A stretch of 64,000 nt of DNA from Bacteroidales bacterium (GCA_014800525.1 JAAVFV010000030.1:1-64000); one strand, 5' to 3'. Shown: positions 40,924 to 50,535, counted from the first letter of the stretch. Made by a program: numbers and translations. The notes: generated by a model not told the origin, from the sequence alone.

Positions 40924-43900
40924 TTAGAATTTAACATTAAGCTGGAAAGAGAAAGTTCTTGACGGAACATAGTAGTTACCCTGACCGCCATTGAAGCTAT
41001 ACTGCGGGTTAAGACCCTTCTGACGAGTGATCAGGAAGAGGTTATCAACCGAGAAACCGACATTGATACCCTGAAGCATCATAGCCTGTGCCCACTTTTT
41101 AGGGAAGTCGTATGAGATATTCAGGTTCTTCATGCTCAGATAATTGTTGCTCACCAGCCAGCGGCTTGATGCGGCATCGTTATACTCAGACATTACAGTG
41201 TTGAGTACAGGGACACCATTGGGATCAACATCACCGGGGTTAAGGATATTAACATTGTCAACCACCATATGAGCACCATAAACAGCCTCGCCGTTCTCGA
41301 AGTAACCGGGGATTGCCTGCTCCTCTGTCCATGCCTTGAGAAGGTCTTTGTGGAGTGCGCTCGGGTTAGCCTGAATCTTCATCAAAGATGAGTATACACT
41401 GTTGTTCGACTTACCGCCTAAGCTGTATGTGAACAGAAGATTAAGGTTGATACCCTTCCAGCTGAGGGCTGTTCCGAATGAACCATATACTGTAGGAAGC
41501 GCAGATCCCATGATTTTACGCTTAGCATAGGTGACCTTGCTGGTCATCGGAACACCATTGAGTTCATAGTAGCTTCCGTCACTCTTTGCGCTCGCTACAT
41601 TCGAATCGTATTCATCCTGATCATAGTAAAGAACACCATTGTCGTCATACTTATAGTAATCAGGCGACTGAGGGTTCATATAGTAGAGAGAATTACCGGT
41701 AACGCGGTCTACACCTGCCCATTCGTAAGTGTACTGCTCATAGAGAGACTTGCCCTGGAAGAGAGCAGACCCCGGAATATCACGACCGAAAGGAAGACTG
41801 ATGATCTTGTTCTTTACGAATGATGCATCGAGATTCACTGACCAGTTCCAGTCGCCACCACGAAGGATGTCATAACCGAACTGAAGCTCCCATCCGCGGT
41901 TGGCCATTGTACCGATATTCTGGAGCACGCTGATTGCATTACCAACTGAGTTAGCGGCGATTACACCACCGGCAGAAAGCGGCTGACGAACTTTATAGAG
42001 AAGGTCGGCGTTACGCTTGTCGAAATAACCGATGCTGAATGTAAAACGATCATTGAACAATGATCCTTCCAATGCAAGGTCAAGTGTCTTTGTTGACTCC
42101 CACTTCAGGTTGCTACCTGCGATGGTGCCCGGGGCGAAAGTTCCTACATTGTCATAATTATAGGCGAAGTATGTTGACCAGGATGCATATGCACTTGCAG
42201 CTGCGTCGTTACCTACAGAACCATATGCAGCACGGAACTTCAAATAATTGAGCCAATCCTGTGTCGACTCCATGAATTTCTCTTTAGTAATGATCCAGCT
42301 GGCACCTATCGACCAGAATGTACCCCAACGATTATCCTTTGCAAAGCGTGATGTTCCATCGCGACGGAGAGAAAACTCTCCGAAGTATTTCTGATCATAG
42401 TTATAGCGGGCACGACCAAGATAAGACTCAGTGCGGATCTTCAGATTCGACTGTGATGAATCCACGTTATTCTCAAAATAGCTCAGAGTGATATTATCGG
42501 GAAGCATCTGACCCTGCTTACGGAGGAAGGTCGTCTCATATCCATATTCATAATTCTCATGGTCGAGAAGAACGTCTACATGATGCATACCATAGTCATG
42601 AGCCCAGTTAAGAGTCTGCATGAAAGTATGAGAGAAAATCAATTCATTAGTAAGGTCGATACCACCATCACCTTTCAGCGAACCGATCTTGTTGCTGCTA
42701 TATTCCATTCCGCGGTTATGGCTGCGGTAGATATTGCCACGGACTGTGAGATCGAAACCGTAAGGAATGAACACTGTTCCGTAAAGAGATGCGTTGACTG
42801 AAGTAGCTTTCCAGTTATTCTTGTTCTCGCGCATCAACCATGCGATGTTCTCACCACCGTTCAGTCCACCAGTGTTCCATACGGGATTTCCATTCTCGTC
42901 ATAAACGATATTACCGTTCTCATCATGCTCATAGTAAGGACGGATAGGAGCGTAGTTATTAACAAGGAACGGATTGACCGTAGTGCTCATATTATCGTCG
43001 TCAACCATACCGGCTTCAGAGTTAGTGTGTGAAGCTGCAAGGTTAACTCCTGTCTTGAAATAAGATACCGGCTGGAAGTTTGCCACAACACGACCGTTGA
43101 AACGTTCGAAGTCTGTCTGAAGCATGTAGCCGCTCTCCTTAAGATAACCGGCTGATGCGAACACATCAAATTTATCTGTAGCACCGGTTGCATTCACATT
43201 GTATTCCTGACGATAGCCCTGACGGGAGATTACATCCCACCAATCGAGGTCAGTATAACCGGGGAGGCGCTTAGCCACAACCTTACCGGCTGCATTGAAC
43301 ACCTCATCTGCGGGAAGGTCGTAGATATTTGTACCCTGTGCGTAGTCGTTGATGAAGCCGGGGCCTGCCTGTGCAAGAGCGTCAGCCAATGTACCGGTAT
43401 ATACACCGGATGACATACGGCCACGGGTATAACCGAGAAGTGAAGTCTCCATCCACTCATCTCCCTCAAGGGTATTATAGTAAGGAAGTCCACGGTTGAT
43501 GAAACCCTGACGAACCTGAAGGGTTACATTAACATTACCCTGATTCTTAGCTCTCTTTGTATTGATAAGGATTACACCGTTGGCACCTCGGTTACCATAG
43601 AGGGCACAGGATGCAGCATCCTTCAACACTGACATGGATTCGATATCAGCAGGGTTGATATCTGCGATGTCACCCTGATATACAACACCATCCACAACAT
43701 ACAGAGGAGTATTGTTGGAGAAGGAGTTGAAACCGCGGATACGGATCGAAGGAGACTGACCGGGACGAGTAGTGGAGTTATCCACCAACACACCGGGAGC
43801 GTTACCCTCAAGTGCTGCTGTTACACTGCCGATCGGACGATCCTCGATTTCTTTAGCACCTACCACTGCTACTGAACCGGTAAGAGACTCTTTTGTACCG

Positions 43901-44223
43901 GTACCGTATGCCACAACCACCAGATCATCAAGATTGGTGTCGGTAGAAGCCAGACGAACGGTCATGCCGTTGCTAAGCGCTACTGTCTGCTCCTTGTAGC
44001 CGATGTAGCTCACCTTGGCCTGCTTCACCGAAGCCGGTACGGTGATTGAGAATTTACCGTCAATATCGGTGGCGGCTCCATTGCCTCCACCAATCGGCAT
44101 GATCGTGGCGCCGACCAACGGTTCGTTGTTGGCCGCGTCAACCACTGTGCCGCTAATCGTGGTCTGAGCTATCGCCCAGCTGCACGACATTAGCGTCATA
44201 ATGATTAAAAACAGTTTTCTCAT
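40924..44223 (-). CDS. SusC/RagA-family TonB-dependent transporter
   Basis: This 1099-residue outer-membrane importer has a signal peptide, an N-terminal carboxypeptidase-like domain (about 22-105: TTISGTVVDAANNEPLVGATI), a plug (about 115-240: VVVAYGTGTKESLTGSVAVV, ADIESMSVLKDAAS, YGNRGANGVI) and a 22-strand barrel ending in FSFQLNVKF. It partners with the SusD gene 15 bases downstream. The leader is about 390 bases and partly structured (see the promoter at 44619-44650). Confidence 0.96.
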   Translation of the reverse strand: MRKLFLIIMTLMSCSWAIAQTTISGTVVDAANNEPLVGATIMPIGGGNGAATDIDGKFSITVPASVKQAKVSYIGYKEQTVALSNGMTVRLASTDTNLDDLVVVAYGTGTKESLTGSVAVVGAKEIEDRPIGSVTAALEGNAPGVLVDNSTTRPGQSPSIRIRGFNSFSNNTPLYVVDGVVYQGDIADINPADIESMSVLKDAASCALYGNRGANGVILINTKRAKNQGNVNVTLQVRQGFINRGLPYYNTLEGDEWMETSLLGYTRGRMSSGVYTGTLADALAQAGPGFINDYAQGTNIYDLPADEVFNAAGKVVAKRLPGYTDLDWWDVISRQGYRQEYNVNATGATDKFDVFASAGYLKESGYMLQTDFERFNGRVVANFQPVSYFKTGVNLAASHTNSEAGMVDDDNMSTTVNPFLVNNYAPIRPYYEHDENGNIVYDENGNPVWNTGGLNGGENIAWLMRENKNNWKATSVNASLYGTVFIPYGFDLTVRGNIYRSHNRGMEYSSNKIGSLKGDGGIDLTNELIFSHTFMQTLNWAHDYGMHHVDVLLDHENYEYGYETTFLRKQGQMLPDNITLSYFENNVDSSQSNLKIRTESYLGRARYNYDQKYFGEFSLRRDGTSRFAKDNRWGTFWSIGASWIITKEKFMESTQDWLNYLKFRAAYGSVGNDAAASAYASWSTYFAYNYDNVGTFAPGTIAGSNLKWESTKTLDLALEGSLFNDRFTFSIGYFDKRNADLLYKVRQPLSAGGVIAANSVGNAISVLQNIGTMANRGWELQFGYDILRGGDWNWSVNLDASFVKNKIISLPFGRDIPGSALFQGKSLYEQYTYEWAGVDRVTGNSLYYMNPQSPDYYKYDDNGVLYYDQDEYDSNVASAKSDGSYYELNGVPMTSKVTYAKRKIMGSALPTVYGSFGTALSWKGINLNLLFTYSLGGKSNNSVYSSLMKIQANPSALHKDLLKAWTEEQAIPGYFENGEAVYGAHMVVDNVNILNPGDVDPNGVPVLNTVMSEYNDAASSRWLVSNNYLSMKNLNISYDFPKKWAQAMMLQGINVGFSVDNLFLITRQKGLNPQYSFNGGQGNYYVPSRTFSFQLNVKF

Positions 44224-44612
44224 ACTTGATTAATTTAGAGATAAGTTATTGTTGTTTCTGTCTTTCTTGCTGTAGCCCCTACCGATTACGACATCCGTTT
44301 CCTTCACATCCTTCTCTTCCTTACGGCCTTCTCGGCTTTGTCCGATCCTAATGTGGCGGTCTACATCTGTCTTTTTCTCTATTCCGTCCCTTAGACGGAG
44401 CAGCGATATCAAATAGGTTTAGGAAAACACTTCGGTTTGATGTCAATCTGTATTATGGCTCTTTAGCATCCCCTTTCTCCCGCACTGTCTTATTGCGTTT
44501 CCGATTTTCTTTCCAACCGTCATCGACCAAGATTTGCCGGTTGAGTTCGTGTCTTTTTATAGTCTCCCAGGCGGGTGATCAGAGAGTGTTAAAATCTTTG
44601 TACCATTCTAAA
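44224..44612 (-). promoter_or_regulatory. Long structured leader of the SusC/D operon
   Basis: The transcribed leader of about 389 bases contains the hairpins CAACCG...CGGTTG (44514-44543) and TCCGTC-TAAGG-GACGGA (44383-44399) and a short open frame beginning MTVGKKIGNA. It has few U-runs, so no classical attenuator is visible. The 603-base gap to nhaA holds nothing else but the promoter and the nhaA terminator. Confidence 0.5.
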
Positions 44613-44618
44613 GATTCA

Positions 44619-44650
44619 CAAATTTAATTTATTTAACTTATATCTCCAAA
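44619..44650 (-). promoter_or_regulatory. SusC/D operon promoter
   Basis: On the minus strand, TAAATTTG (44619-44626), a 20-base spacer and TTTG (44647-44650) match the consensus exactly. The start is near 44612, about 389 bases before the ATG. Confidence 0.82.
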
Positions 44651-44683
44651 TTTTCAGATTATATTTTTTATATTCCTTAAATA

Positions 44684-44716
44684 AAAACGGGCGAACTGCA
44701 AGAGTGCACCCGTTTT
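44684..44716 (-). terminator. nhaA terminator
   Basis: AAAACGGG (44684-44691) pairs with CCCGTTTT (44709-44716), followed by TTTTTATTT on the minus strand. Confidence 0.85.
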
Positions 44717-44793
44717 CTTATCTACCGTTGGTAGCTTTATTTTTATTTTCCTTTCTTTATTGAAAGTTCTTTTTCATTCCACACATTCCCATG

Positions 44794-44845
44794 CAATCTT
44801 TATTCTCCCTGATCCTGCTACAATCTTTATTCTCCCTGATCCTGC
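44794..44845. repeat. 25-base tandem duplication at the nhaA 3' end
   Basis: CAATCTTTATTCTCCCTGAT plus CCTGC occurs at 44794-44818 and 44821-44845. The second copy contains the nhaA stop codon region (PQDQGE*); the first is an untranslated duplicate just past it. Confidence 0.85.
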
Positions 44846-46182
44846 GGGGTCTTGGGAAGAGTGACATGGAGGATGGCCCAGCCTAAGATGCCCGCTAACA
44901 GCGATCCGACCAATATTCCTAATTTGGAGTCGTTGAGCAGTTGCGACAGTATCGGGTCGCCTCCCCCGAAACTGAGGTTGGCTATAAATAAGGAGACGGT
45001 GAATCCGATACCACCCAATAATGATACTGAAGCAAGCCGTGCCCAGTTGGTTCCTTCCGGCATCGGAGCCCATTTCAATAGAATCGCAATCGAGGAGAAT
45101 AGGAAGATTCCAAGGAATTTCCCCCCTATGAGCGATACGATAATCGCCGGAGCGATTCCATGGAAGAGCTGACCCACTGACATATCACCAAAGTAGATGC
45201 CTGCATTCGCAAAGGCGAAGATGGGGACTATCAGATAGTTCACCAGAGGATGGAGCGTATCCTCCATATCCTGAAGGGGAGATATCACTTTATCCGATGA
45301 ACTCTCTATCTCCTTGAGCCAGTTGAGCTGGTCTTTGTTAAGAATTGTCCGCGAGTTCAGCCTGTCGTCATCTTCATGGGCGAAGTAGCCTATGTTCTTT
45401 CGGATGTTCTGAACATATTTCTTAGGTGCGTATACCGGTGTGGCCGGTACGCAGAAGGCCACAAGCACTCCTGCTATCGTCGGATGAATACCGGCGTTCA
45501 GGAAACAGAACCATACTCCCGCTCCTATTATTATATAAAAGAGTTTCGACTGAATACCTATCTTTCCGCCGATATACAGCACCACTAATGCTATGGCGGC
45601 ATAAAGTAACAGCATATATTCTATATGTGAGCTATAGAATATGGCTATCACAAGGATTCCCCCGATATCATCCACAACGGCGAGTGTGGTCAGAAACACC
45701 TTCAATCCGATCGGCACTCTGTTTCCAAGCATTGCCAGCACTCCGAGTGAGAATGCTATATCCGTGGCCATCGGTATGGCAGCCCCTCCCTGATAGGGCG
45801 TTCCGGCCGACATGAGCCAATATATCAGAACAGGAACTGCCATGCCGCCGATCGCTCCGACTATCGGTAAAAGGGCGTTCCGGAAAGAGGAAAGCTCTCC
45901 GACCAATACCTCTCTCTTGATTTCGAGTCCTACAGAGAAAAAGAAGAGTGCCATCAACGCATCGTTTATGAATGCCATTATCGACATCGGATGCCCCTGA
46001 TGACTGAACAGATTGAAGTTTCCCACCTGTAAGGCGATCTCATGTTCCCACAATCCGTTGTAGAAATCGCGTGTAAAGGGAAGATTCACCACCAATAGTG
46101 CCAAGGCGGTGGCAAAGATCAGAACATTGCCACCGTTGGCATAATTCTTAATGGTCTTCCGGGCTGTATAAAATACTGACAT
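44827..46182 (-). CDS. nhaA: Na+/H+ antiporter NhaA
   Basis: This 451-residue inner-membrane antiporter exchanges sodium for protons. It has twelve hydrophobic helices; HPMSIMAFINDALMALFFF, AAIPMATDIAFSLGVLA (the conserved DD region is ATD...) and LAVVDDIGGILVIA (the paired Asp of the ion site) are typical. I prefer the ATG at 46182 (MSVFYTARK) to an upstream start at 46263: the extra 27 residues would encode the 42-base tandem repeats (LPEIAIPKGSIVYV). It is preceded by bcp on the same strand and ends with a duplicated 25-base sequence and a terminator. Confidence 0.93.
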   Translation of the reverse strand: MSVFYTARKTIKNYANGGNVLIFATALALLVVNLPFTRDFYNGLWEHEIALQVGNFNLFSHQGHPMSIMAFINDALMALFFFSVGLEIKREVLVGELSSFRNALLPIVGAIGGMAVPVLIYWLMSAGTPYQGGAAIPMATDIAFSLGVLAMLGNRVPIGLKVFLTTLAVVDDIGGILVIAIFYSSHIEYMLLLYAAIALVVLYIGGKIGIQSKLFYIIIGAGVWFCFLNAGIHPTIAGVLVAFCVPATPVYAPKKYVQNIRKNIGYFAHEDDDRLNSRTILNKDQLNWLKEIESSSDKVISPLQDMEDTLHPLVNYLIVPIFAFANAGIYFGDMSVGQLFHGIAPAIIVSLIGGKFLGIFLFSSIAILLKWAPMPEGTNWARLASVSLLGGIGFTVSLFIANLSFGGGDPILSQLLNDSKLGILVGSLLAGILGWAILHVTLPKTPQDQGE

Positions 46183-46198
46183 AAGCAACAGGAATTTT

Positions 46199-46282
46199 GG
46201 AATCGCTATTTCGGGGAGTACATATACAATACTCCCCTTTGGAATCGCTATTTCGGGGAGCACATATACAGTATTCCCCTTC
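46199..46282. repeat. 42-base tandem duplication carrying two hairpins between bcp and nhaA
   Basis: GGAATCGCTATTTCGGGGAG... is repeated with a 42-base period. Read on the minus strand the nhaA-proximal copy has the perfect stem GGGGAGTA/TACTCCCC, while the other copy has two mismatches. Together they probably act as a terminator or attenuator for bcp, duplicated. Confidence 0.8.
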
Positions 46283-46307
46283 GACTTCCGGTTTTATCCG
46301 GATTGGT

Positions 46308-46784
46308 CTAAGCGGGATTGATGTCGTTACGGCCATCAAGAAGCTCAAAAAGCTGTTCGGAGGCGGTTTTGGTCTTTACTTTCTCCACCTTATCAGTCAC
46401 AGTGCCGGTGGAATCGGTTACAAATGTGGTGCGTACTATCCCCCAGTATTCCTTACCTGCCATTTTCTTTAGCTGCCATACACCGGCCAATTCGCAGAGT
46501 TTTCCTTCGGTATCGCTCACCAAAGGAAATGTCAGTCCGTTCTTGCCGGCAAATTTCTGATGGCTGGCTTCAGAGTCGCGGCTCACTCCAATCACCTGAT
46601 ACCCCATCTGATTGAACACATCAAGGTTTGCCTGAAAATTGCAGGCCTCTGCCGTACATCCCGGCGTTGAGTCTTTGGGATAAAAGTAGATTACAAAGTT
46701 TTTAACCGGATAATCCGACAATTTAATCTCTTTCCCGTTCTGGTCCACTCCCAGAAGATCAGGGAATTTATCTCCGATATTCAT
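46308..46784 (-). CDS. bcp: Thioredoxin-dependent thiol peroxidase (Bcp/PrxQ)
   Basis: This 158-residue peroxiredoxin detoxifies peroxides. KDSTPGCTAEACNFQ carries the peroxidatic Cys and the nearby resolving Cys of the PrxQ type; FYPKDSTPGCT and GVSRDSEASHQKFA are family-typical. A helically phased array of TGTAGATA repeats lies upstream of its start (46846-46917). It may be co-transcribed with nhaA through the hairpin pair between them. Confidence 0.95.
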   Translation of the reverse strand: MNIGDKFPDLLGVDQNGKEIKLSDYPVKNFVIYFYPKDSTPGCTAEACNFQANLDVFNQMGYQVIGVSRDSEASHQKFAGKNGLTFPLVSDTEGKLCELAGVWQLKKMAGKEYWGIVRTTFVTDSTGTVTDKVEKVKTKTASEQLFELLDGRNDINPA

Positions 46785-46845
46785 ATATTTTGGTGTTTTA
46801 GTTATAGTTTTTTATTTGAGAGAATCGCCCAAACATGATTTAGCC

Positions 46846-46917
46846 TGTAGATAGCCTGTAGATAACTTGTAGATAACTTCCTTCAACTGTAGATAACTTT
46901 CGTTATCTGTAGATAAT
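46846..46917 (-). promoter_or_regulatory. Five helically phased TGTAGATA repeats upstream of bcp
   Basis: TGTAGATAG/TGTAGATAAC/T occurs at 46846, 46857, 46868, 46888 and 46908 (intervals 11, 11, 20, 20), 60-130 bases before the bcp ATG. The nine bases TGTAGATAA differ from the DnaA box complement TGTGGATAA at one position. The spacing suggests a protein binding on one DNA face. Confidence 0.5.
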
Positions 46918-46999
46918 TTTTTTCGTTTTCAGGAATCCTACCGTAGGATAATCCCCTTATTTAAGACCTCTACCATTTCCTCTTCCATAGGGGTAAAAA

Positions 47000-47035
47000 A
47001 ATAAGTAGACAACCCCGATAGGTTATCTACTTATT
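47000..47035 (-). terminator. lepA terminator
   Basis: AATAAGTAGACAACC (47000-47014) pairs with GGTTATCTACTTATT (47021-47035) with one mismatch, followed by a U-run on the minus strand. Confidence 0.85.
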
Positions 47036-47084
47036 ATTACGTATCTTCTCTTAAAATGTTCACATAAAATGTTCACACTAAGCA

Positions 47085-48872
47085 TCAGTCGAGTTTCAAA
47101 ACGGCGAGGAATGCTTTCTGCGGTACCTCCACAGAGCCGATCTGCTTCATCCGCTTCTTTCCGGCTTTCTGCTTTTCGAGCAGCTTTCTCTTTCTTGATA
47201 TATCACCGCCGTAACATTTGGCTGTCACATCCTTACGGACTGCCTTGATTGTTTCGCGAGCAATGATCTTTGCTCCGATAGCTGCCTGGATGGCGATATC
47301 AAATTGCTGACGCGGAATCAATTCCTTAAGTTTCTCACACATCCGCCGCCCGAATTTCACGGCATTGGCTTCGTGAGTGAGGGTGGACAGGGCATCGACA
47401 CTTTCTCCGTTTAGCAGGATATCGAGTTTCACAAGTTTGGATTCGCGGAAGTCGTGGATATGATAGTCGAACGATGCATATCCCTTCGATATACTCTTCA
47501 GCTTATCGTAGAAGTCGATCACGATTTCTCCCAACGGCATATCAAAGGTGATTTCCATGCGATTGCCGGAGATATATTCCTGCTTCACGAGTTCGCCTCG
47601 CTTTGAAAGGCAGAGGGTCATGATGGGTCCGATGAATTCGGCGGCCGTGATCACAGTGGCCCGGATATATGGCTCCTCGATATGGTCGATAAGTGTGGGT
47701 TCGGGAAGTCCGGAAGGGTTATGCACTTCCATTTTATTCCCTTTCTTGTCGTATACCATATAGGATACGTTTGGCACGGTGGTGATCACATCCATATCGA
47801 ATTCGCGTCCGAGACGTTCCTGCACAATCTCCATATGGAGCAGACCAAGGAAGCCGCAACGGAAGCCGAAACCCAGGGCTGCCGAAGATTCGGGCTGGAA
47901 TGTGAGTGAGGCGTCGTTAAGCTGCAGTTTCTCAAGCGCTGCCCGCAGATTCTCAAAATCTTCCGTGTCTATCGGATAGACTCCTGCAAACACCATAGGT
48001 TTCACTTCCTCAAACCCGGCAATCGCCTCCTTGCAGGGATTGTCGACATGAGTGATCGTATCTCCCACCTTCACCTCGCGAGAGTTCTTGATTCCGGAGA
48101 TGATATATCCCACATTTCCGGCCGAGAGTTCCTTCCGGGGCGACATATCGAGTTTGAGGACTCCGATTTCATCTGCATGATATTCCTTACCGGTGGCCAC
48201 GAATTTTACAAAGTCGTTGGTCCGGATCGTGCCATTCACTATCTTGTAGTATGCGATTATACCGCGGAAGGGATTAAATACGGAGTCGAAAATAAGTGCC
48301 TGCAACGGTGCGTCAGGATCTCCCTTGGGAGCGGGGATACGCTTCACGATGGCTTCCAGAATCTCATCCATGCCCATGCCCGTCTTACCCGAGGCCCGGA
48401 TTATATCGTCATGACTGCATCCCAACAGATCCACAATCTGATCGGACACTTCATCAGGATTGGCGCTGTCAAGATCACATTTATTGAGCACCGGGATAAT
48501 CTCCAGGTCGTTTTCAATCGCCATATAGAGATTGGAGATGGTCTGGGCCTGGATTCCCTGAGAGGCATCCACGATAAGGAGCGCGCCTTCGCAAGCGGCA
48601 ATCGACCGGGATACTTCATAAGAAAAGTCCACGTGTCCCGGAGTATCGATAAGATTGAGGGTATAATCTTCGCCGTCGTGCTTGTAATTCATCTGGATGG
48701 CATGGCTCTTGATCGTGATACCGCGCTCTTTCTCCAGTTCCATATCATCGAGCACCTGCGCTTCCATATCTTTCCCGGTCACGGTTCCGGTCCGTTCAAG
48801 AAGACGGTCGGCCACCGTGGATTTTCCATGGTCGATATGGGCGATGATGCAGAAATTACGAATATTTTTCAT
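47085..48872 (-). CDS. lepA: Elongation factor 4 (LepA)
   Basis: This 595-residue GTPase back-translocates or remodels stalled ribosomes. G-domain motifs: [29 protein letters not shown] (NKxD); then the EF-G-like domains and a LepA C-terminal domain ending with [16 protein letters not shown] start at 48872 ([16 protein letters not shown]) because the longer reading from 49007 adds 45 residues of no family similarity that fall in the promoter region. It has an exact consensus promoter (48891-48921). Confidence 0.97.
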   Translation of the reverse strand: MKNIRNFCIIAHIDHGKSTVADRLLERTGTVTGKDMEAQVLDDMELEKERGITIKSHAIQMNYKHDGEDYTLNLIDTPGHVDFSYEVSRSIAACEGALLIVDASQGIQAQTISNLYMAIENDLEIIPVLNKCDLDSANPDEVSDQIVDLLGCSHDDIIRASGKTGMGMDEILEAIVKRIPAPKGDPDAPLQALIFDSVFNPFRGIIAYYKIVNGTIRTNDFVKFVATGKEYHADEIGVLKLDMSPRKELSAGNVGYIISGIKNSREVKVGDTITHVDNPCKEAIAGFEEVKPMVFAGVYPIDTEDFENLRAALEKLQLNDASLTFQPESSAALGFGFRCGFLGLLHMEIVQERLGREFDMDVITTVPNVSYMVYDKKGNKMEVHNPSGLPEPTLIDHIEEPYIRATVITAAEFIGPIMTLCLSKRGELVKQEYISGNRMEITFDMPLGEIVIDFYDKLKSISKGYASFDYHIHDFRESKLVKLDILLNGESVDALSTLTHEANAVKFGRRMCEKLKELIPRQQFDIAIQAAIGAKIIARETIKAVRKDVTAKCYGGDISRKRKLLEKQKAGKKRMKQIGSVEVPQKAFLAVLKLD

Positions 48873-48890
48873 TGCTGTCAGTTTATCCTG

Positions 48891-48921
48891 CAAATTTACA
48901 ATTTTTCCCTGCAACGACAAA
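48891..48921 (-). promoter_or_regulatory. lepA promoter
   Basis: On the minus strand, TAAATTTG (48891-48898), a 19-base spacer and TTTG (48918-48921) match the consensus. The leader is only about 12 bases. The 321-base gap to 49193 holds nothing else I can support. Confidence 0.82.
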
Positions 48922-49193
48922 ACGCTCTCCCCTACCCCTGCCTCCAACCATATCTCGTGAGCCGACGGCAATCTGCACCGACTTCCAACGGAAGTAGAAT
49001 CTGCCAAAATCCTTTACAAAATCCTTTAAAGGATAAAAAATCCTGCGTACGGATTCTTCACAATCCATAATTAGCTTCATAGGAAGGGATTGAAAAAAAT
49101 AGCACTGACAATAGAAACAGGAATGATGAAAAAACAAGAGAAACAGAAGCCGGTCTATCACACACTGGGCTTCCGGCACAAGCCATCCGTATA

Positions 49194-50408
49194 TTATAAA
49201 AACTTTTCTGTCATTAAGAATTGGCGCAAAGAGAGGTGAGTTATCCCGGCATAATCCTTAGGACGTGATAGCGGATCCATCGAAATCACATATTTAGGAT
49301 AGTTATCCTCTATTTTGGCAAGATTGCCAAATTCACGATCAACCGTGGCTTGTTCGGCCAAAAGATAAGCAACCTGGAAATATACTGTCTTCCCATTCTT
49401 TTCGGCCACAAAATCAATCTCTCCATTAGGCATTGTCCCAACCGATAATTTATATCCCAACTGTTTAAGATGCAAATAAACAGCATTTTCCATCACTTTT
49501 TCAATATCCTGCGCGCGGTCAACGCCAACCAATAGATTTCGCAAGCCGAGATCCTCAAAGTAATACTTGTCATTACTCTCAAGAAGTTTTTTTCCATGCA
49601 TATCATAGCGTGGAACCTTATTCACGATATAGGCATTAGAAGCTGACTTTATATAGTTAATTGCCGTCAGAGGCGTAAGTTCAACTTTCTGCGACTTAAG
49701 GTATTTCGACAATGAATTAGCTGAAACCAGTTGTCCGGCATTATCACTTAAAAATTTCATGAGGTTCTCAAACAGAGTGACATTCCGCAGATTTTCTCGT
49801 TGAACCACATCCTTGAGCACTATAGTGTTATAGATATTTTGAAGATACTCCCAGATCATATCTTCATTCTCAAGGCCTAACCTGTATAGATGTGGCAACC
49901 CTCCCACAGAAAGATACTTCTCTAAACTTTCTTGCGAATCTTCCAGATTATGAAACCGGAGAAATTCCTTGTACGACAAGCTGTTGACATGTATATCCAC
50001 ATAACGCCCGGCAAGATAGGTGGATAATTCCGAAGAAAGCATCTTAGCGTTGCTTCCGGTAACGATTATCTGACATGCCTCATCGGCATTTAAACTTCGC
50101 AAGGTATGCTCAAAACCATCTATGTCTTGCACCTCATCAATAAGAAGATAATTGTGCTTATCGGTGGATAGTCTCTCCTCTACATATTTTGAAAGGTCTT
50201 TATAATCCCGTATATCGCCAAACTTACTCTTCTCCTTATTGATATATATAATGTTTGCATCAGGATTATTTTTGGCTATAATATCTACCAATTGAACCAT
50301 AATGTAGCTTTTCCCAACCCTTCGCTGGCCCGTCAAGGCAATCATGATGCCCTTATCTATATATTTTAGAATATGATTGGTATATGAGGATCTCTCTTTT
50401 ATCTCCAT
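49194..50408 (-). CDS. DUF4143 AAA ATPase
   Basis: This 404-residue protein has an N-terminal AAA ATPase domain (Walker A TGQRRVGKSY at about 27, Walker B YLLIDEVQD, sensor VTGSNAKML) and a DUF4143 C-terminal part with a PD-(D/E)xK-like stretch (NGEIDFVAEKNGKTVYFQVAYLL). This family is frequent, variable in number and often called accessory; function is unknown and may relate to mobile DNA. It has an exact consensus promoter (50425-50456) embedded in 40-base tandem repeats. The neighbours are lepA and fumarase, both housekeeping, so it looks inserted between them. Confidence 0.9.
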   Translation of the reverse strand: MEIKERSSYTNHILKYIDKGIMIALTGQRRVGKSYIMVQLVDIIAKNNPDANIIYINKEKSKFGDIRDYKDLSKYVEERLSTDKHNYLLIDEVQDIDGFEHTLRSLNADEACQIIVTGSNAKMLSSELSTYLAGRYVDIHVNSLSYKEFLRFHNLEDSQESLEKYLSVGGLPHLYRLGLENEDMIWEYLQNIYNTIVLKDVVQRENLRNVTLFENLMKFLSDNAGQLVSANSLSKYLKSQKVELTPLTAINYIKSASNAYIVNKVPRYDMHGKKLLESNDKYYFEDLGLRNLLVGVDRAQDIEKVMENAVYLHLKQLGYKLSVGTMPNGEIDFVAEKNGKTVYFQVAYLLAEQATVDREFGNLAKIEDNYPKYVISMDPLSRPKDYAGITHLSLRQFLMTEKFL

Positions 50409-50424
50409 CTCTCTTTTTTACCCA

Positions 50425-50456
50425 CAAATATAAAACTTTTTATTAATCGTAACAAA
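50425..50456 (-). promoter_or_regulatory. Promoter of the DUF4143 ATPase
   Basis: On the minus strand, TATATTTG (50425-50432), a 20-base spacer and TTTG (50453-50456). The -33 lies in the first unit of a 40-base tandem repeat. Confidence 0.8.
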
Positions 50457-50535
50457 TAAAATTTTAATAAATCTAAGTTTTATTAATCGTAACAAATAAA
50501 ATTTGAATAAATCTAAGTTTTATTAATCATAATAA
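50438..50535. repeat. 40-base tandem repeat over the ATPase promoter
   Basis: Units beginning TTTTATTAATCGTAACAAAT start at 50438, 50478 and 50518 (the third partial and diverged). Copies overlap the promoter and extend upstream, an arrangement typical of a repeated operator. Confidence 0.8.

Noticed and set aside
44230-44412. 60-residue frame in the susC leader
   Set aside because: It is in a non-coding leader and shows no conserved features. The region is better explained as structured RNA.
46846-46917. Replication origin
   Set aside because: The repeats are one base from DnaA boxes, but there is no AT-rich unwinding region with conventional boxes and no supporting context. I kept it only as a regulatory array.
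48048-49070. 340-residue frame opposite lepA
   Set aside because: It lies antisense to lepA, has no recognisable domain and covers the lepA promoter.
49123-49239. 38-residue small ORF (MMKKQEKQKPV...)
   Set aside because: It overlaps the 3' end of the DUF4143 ATPase in antisense and has no ribosome-binding or promoter support.
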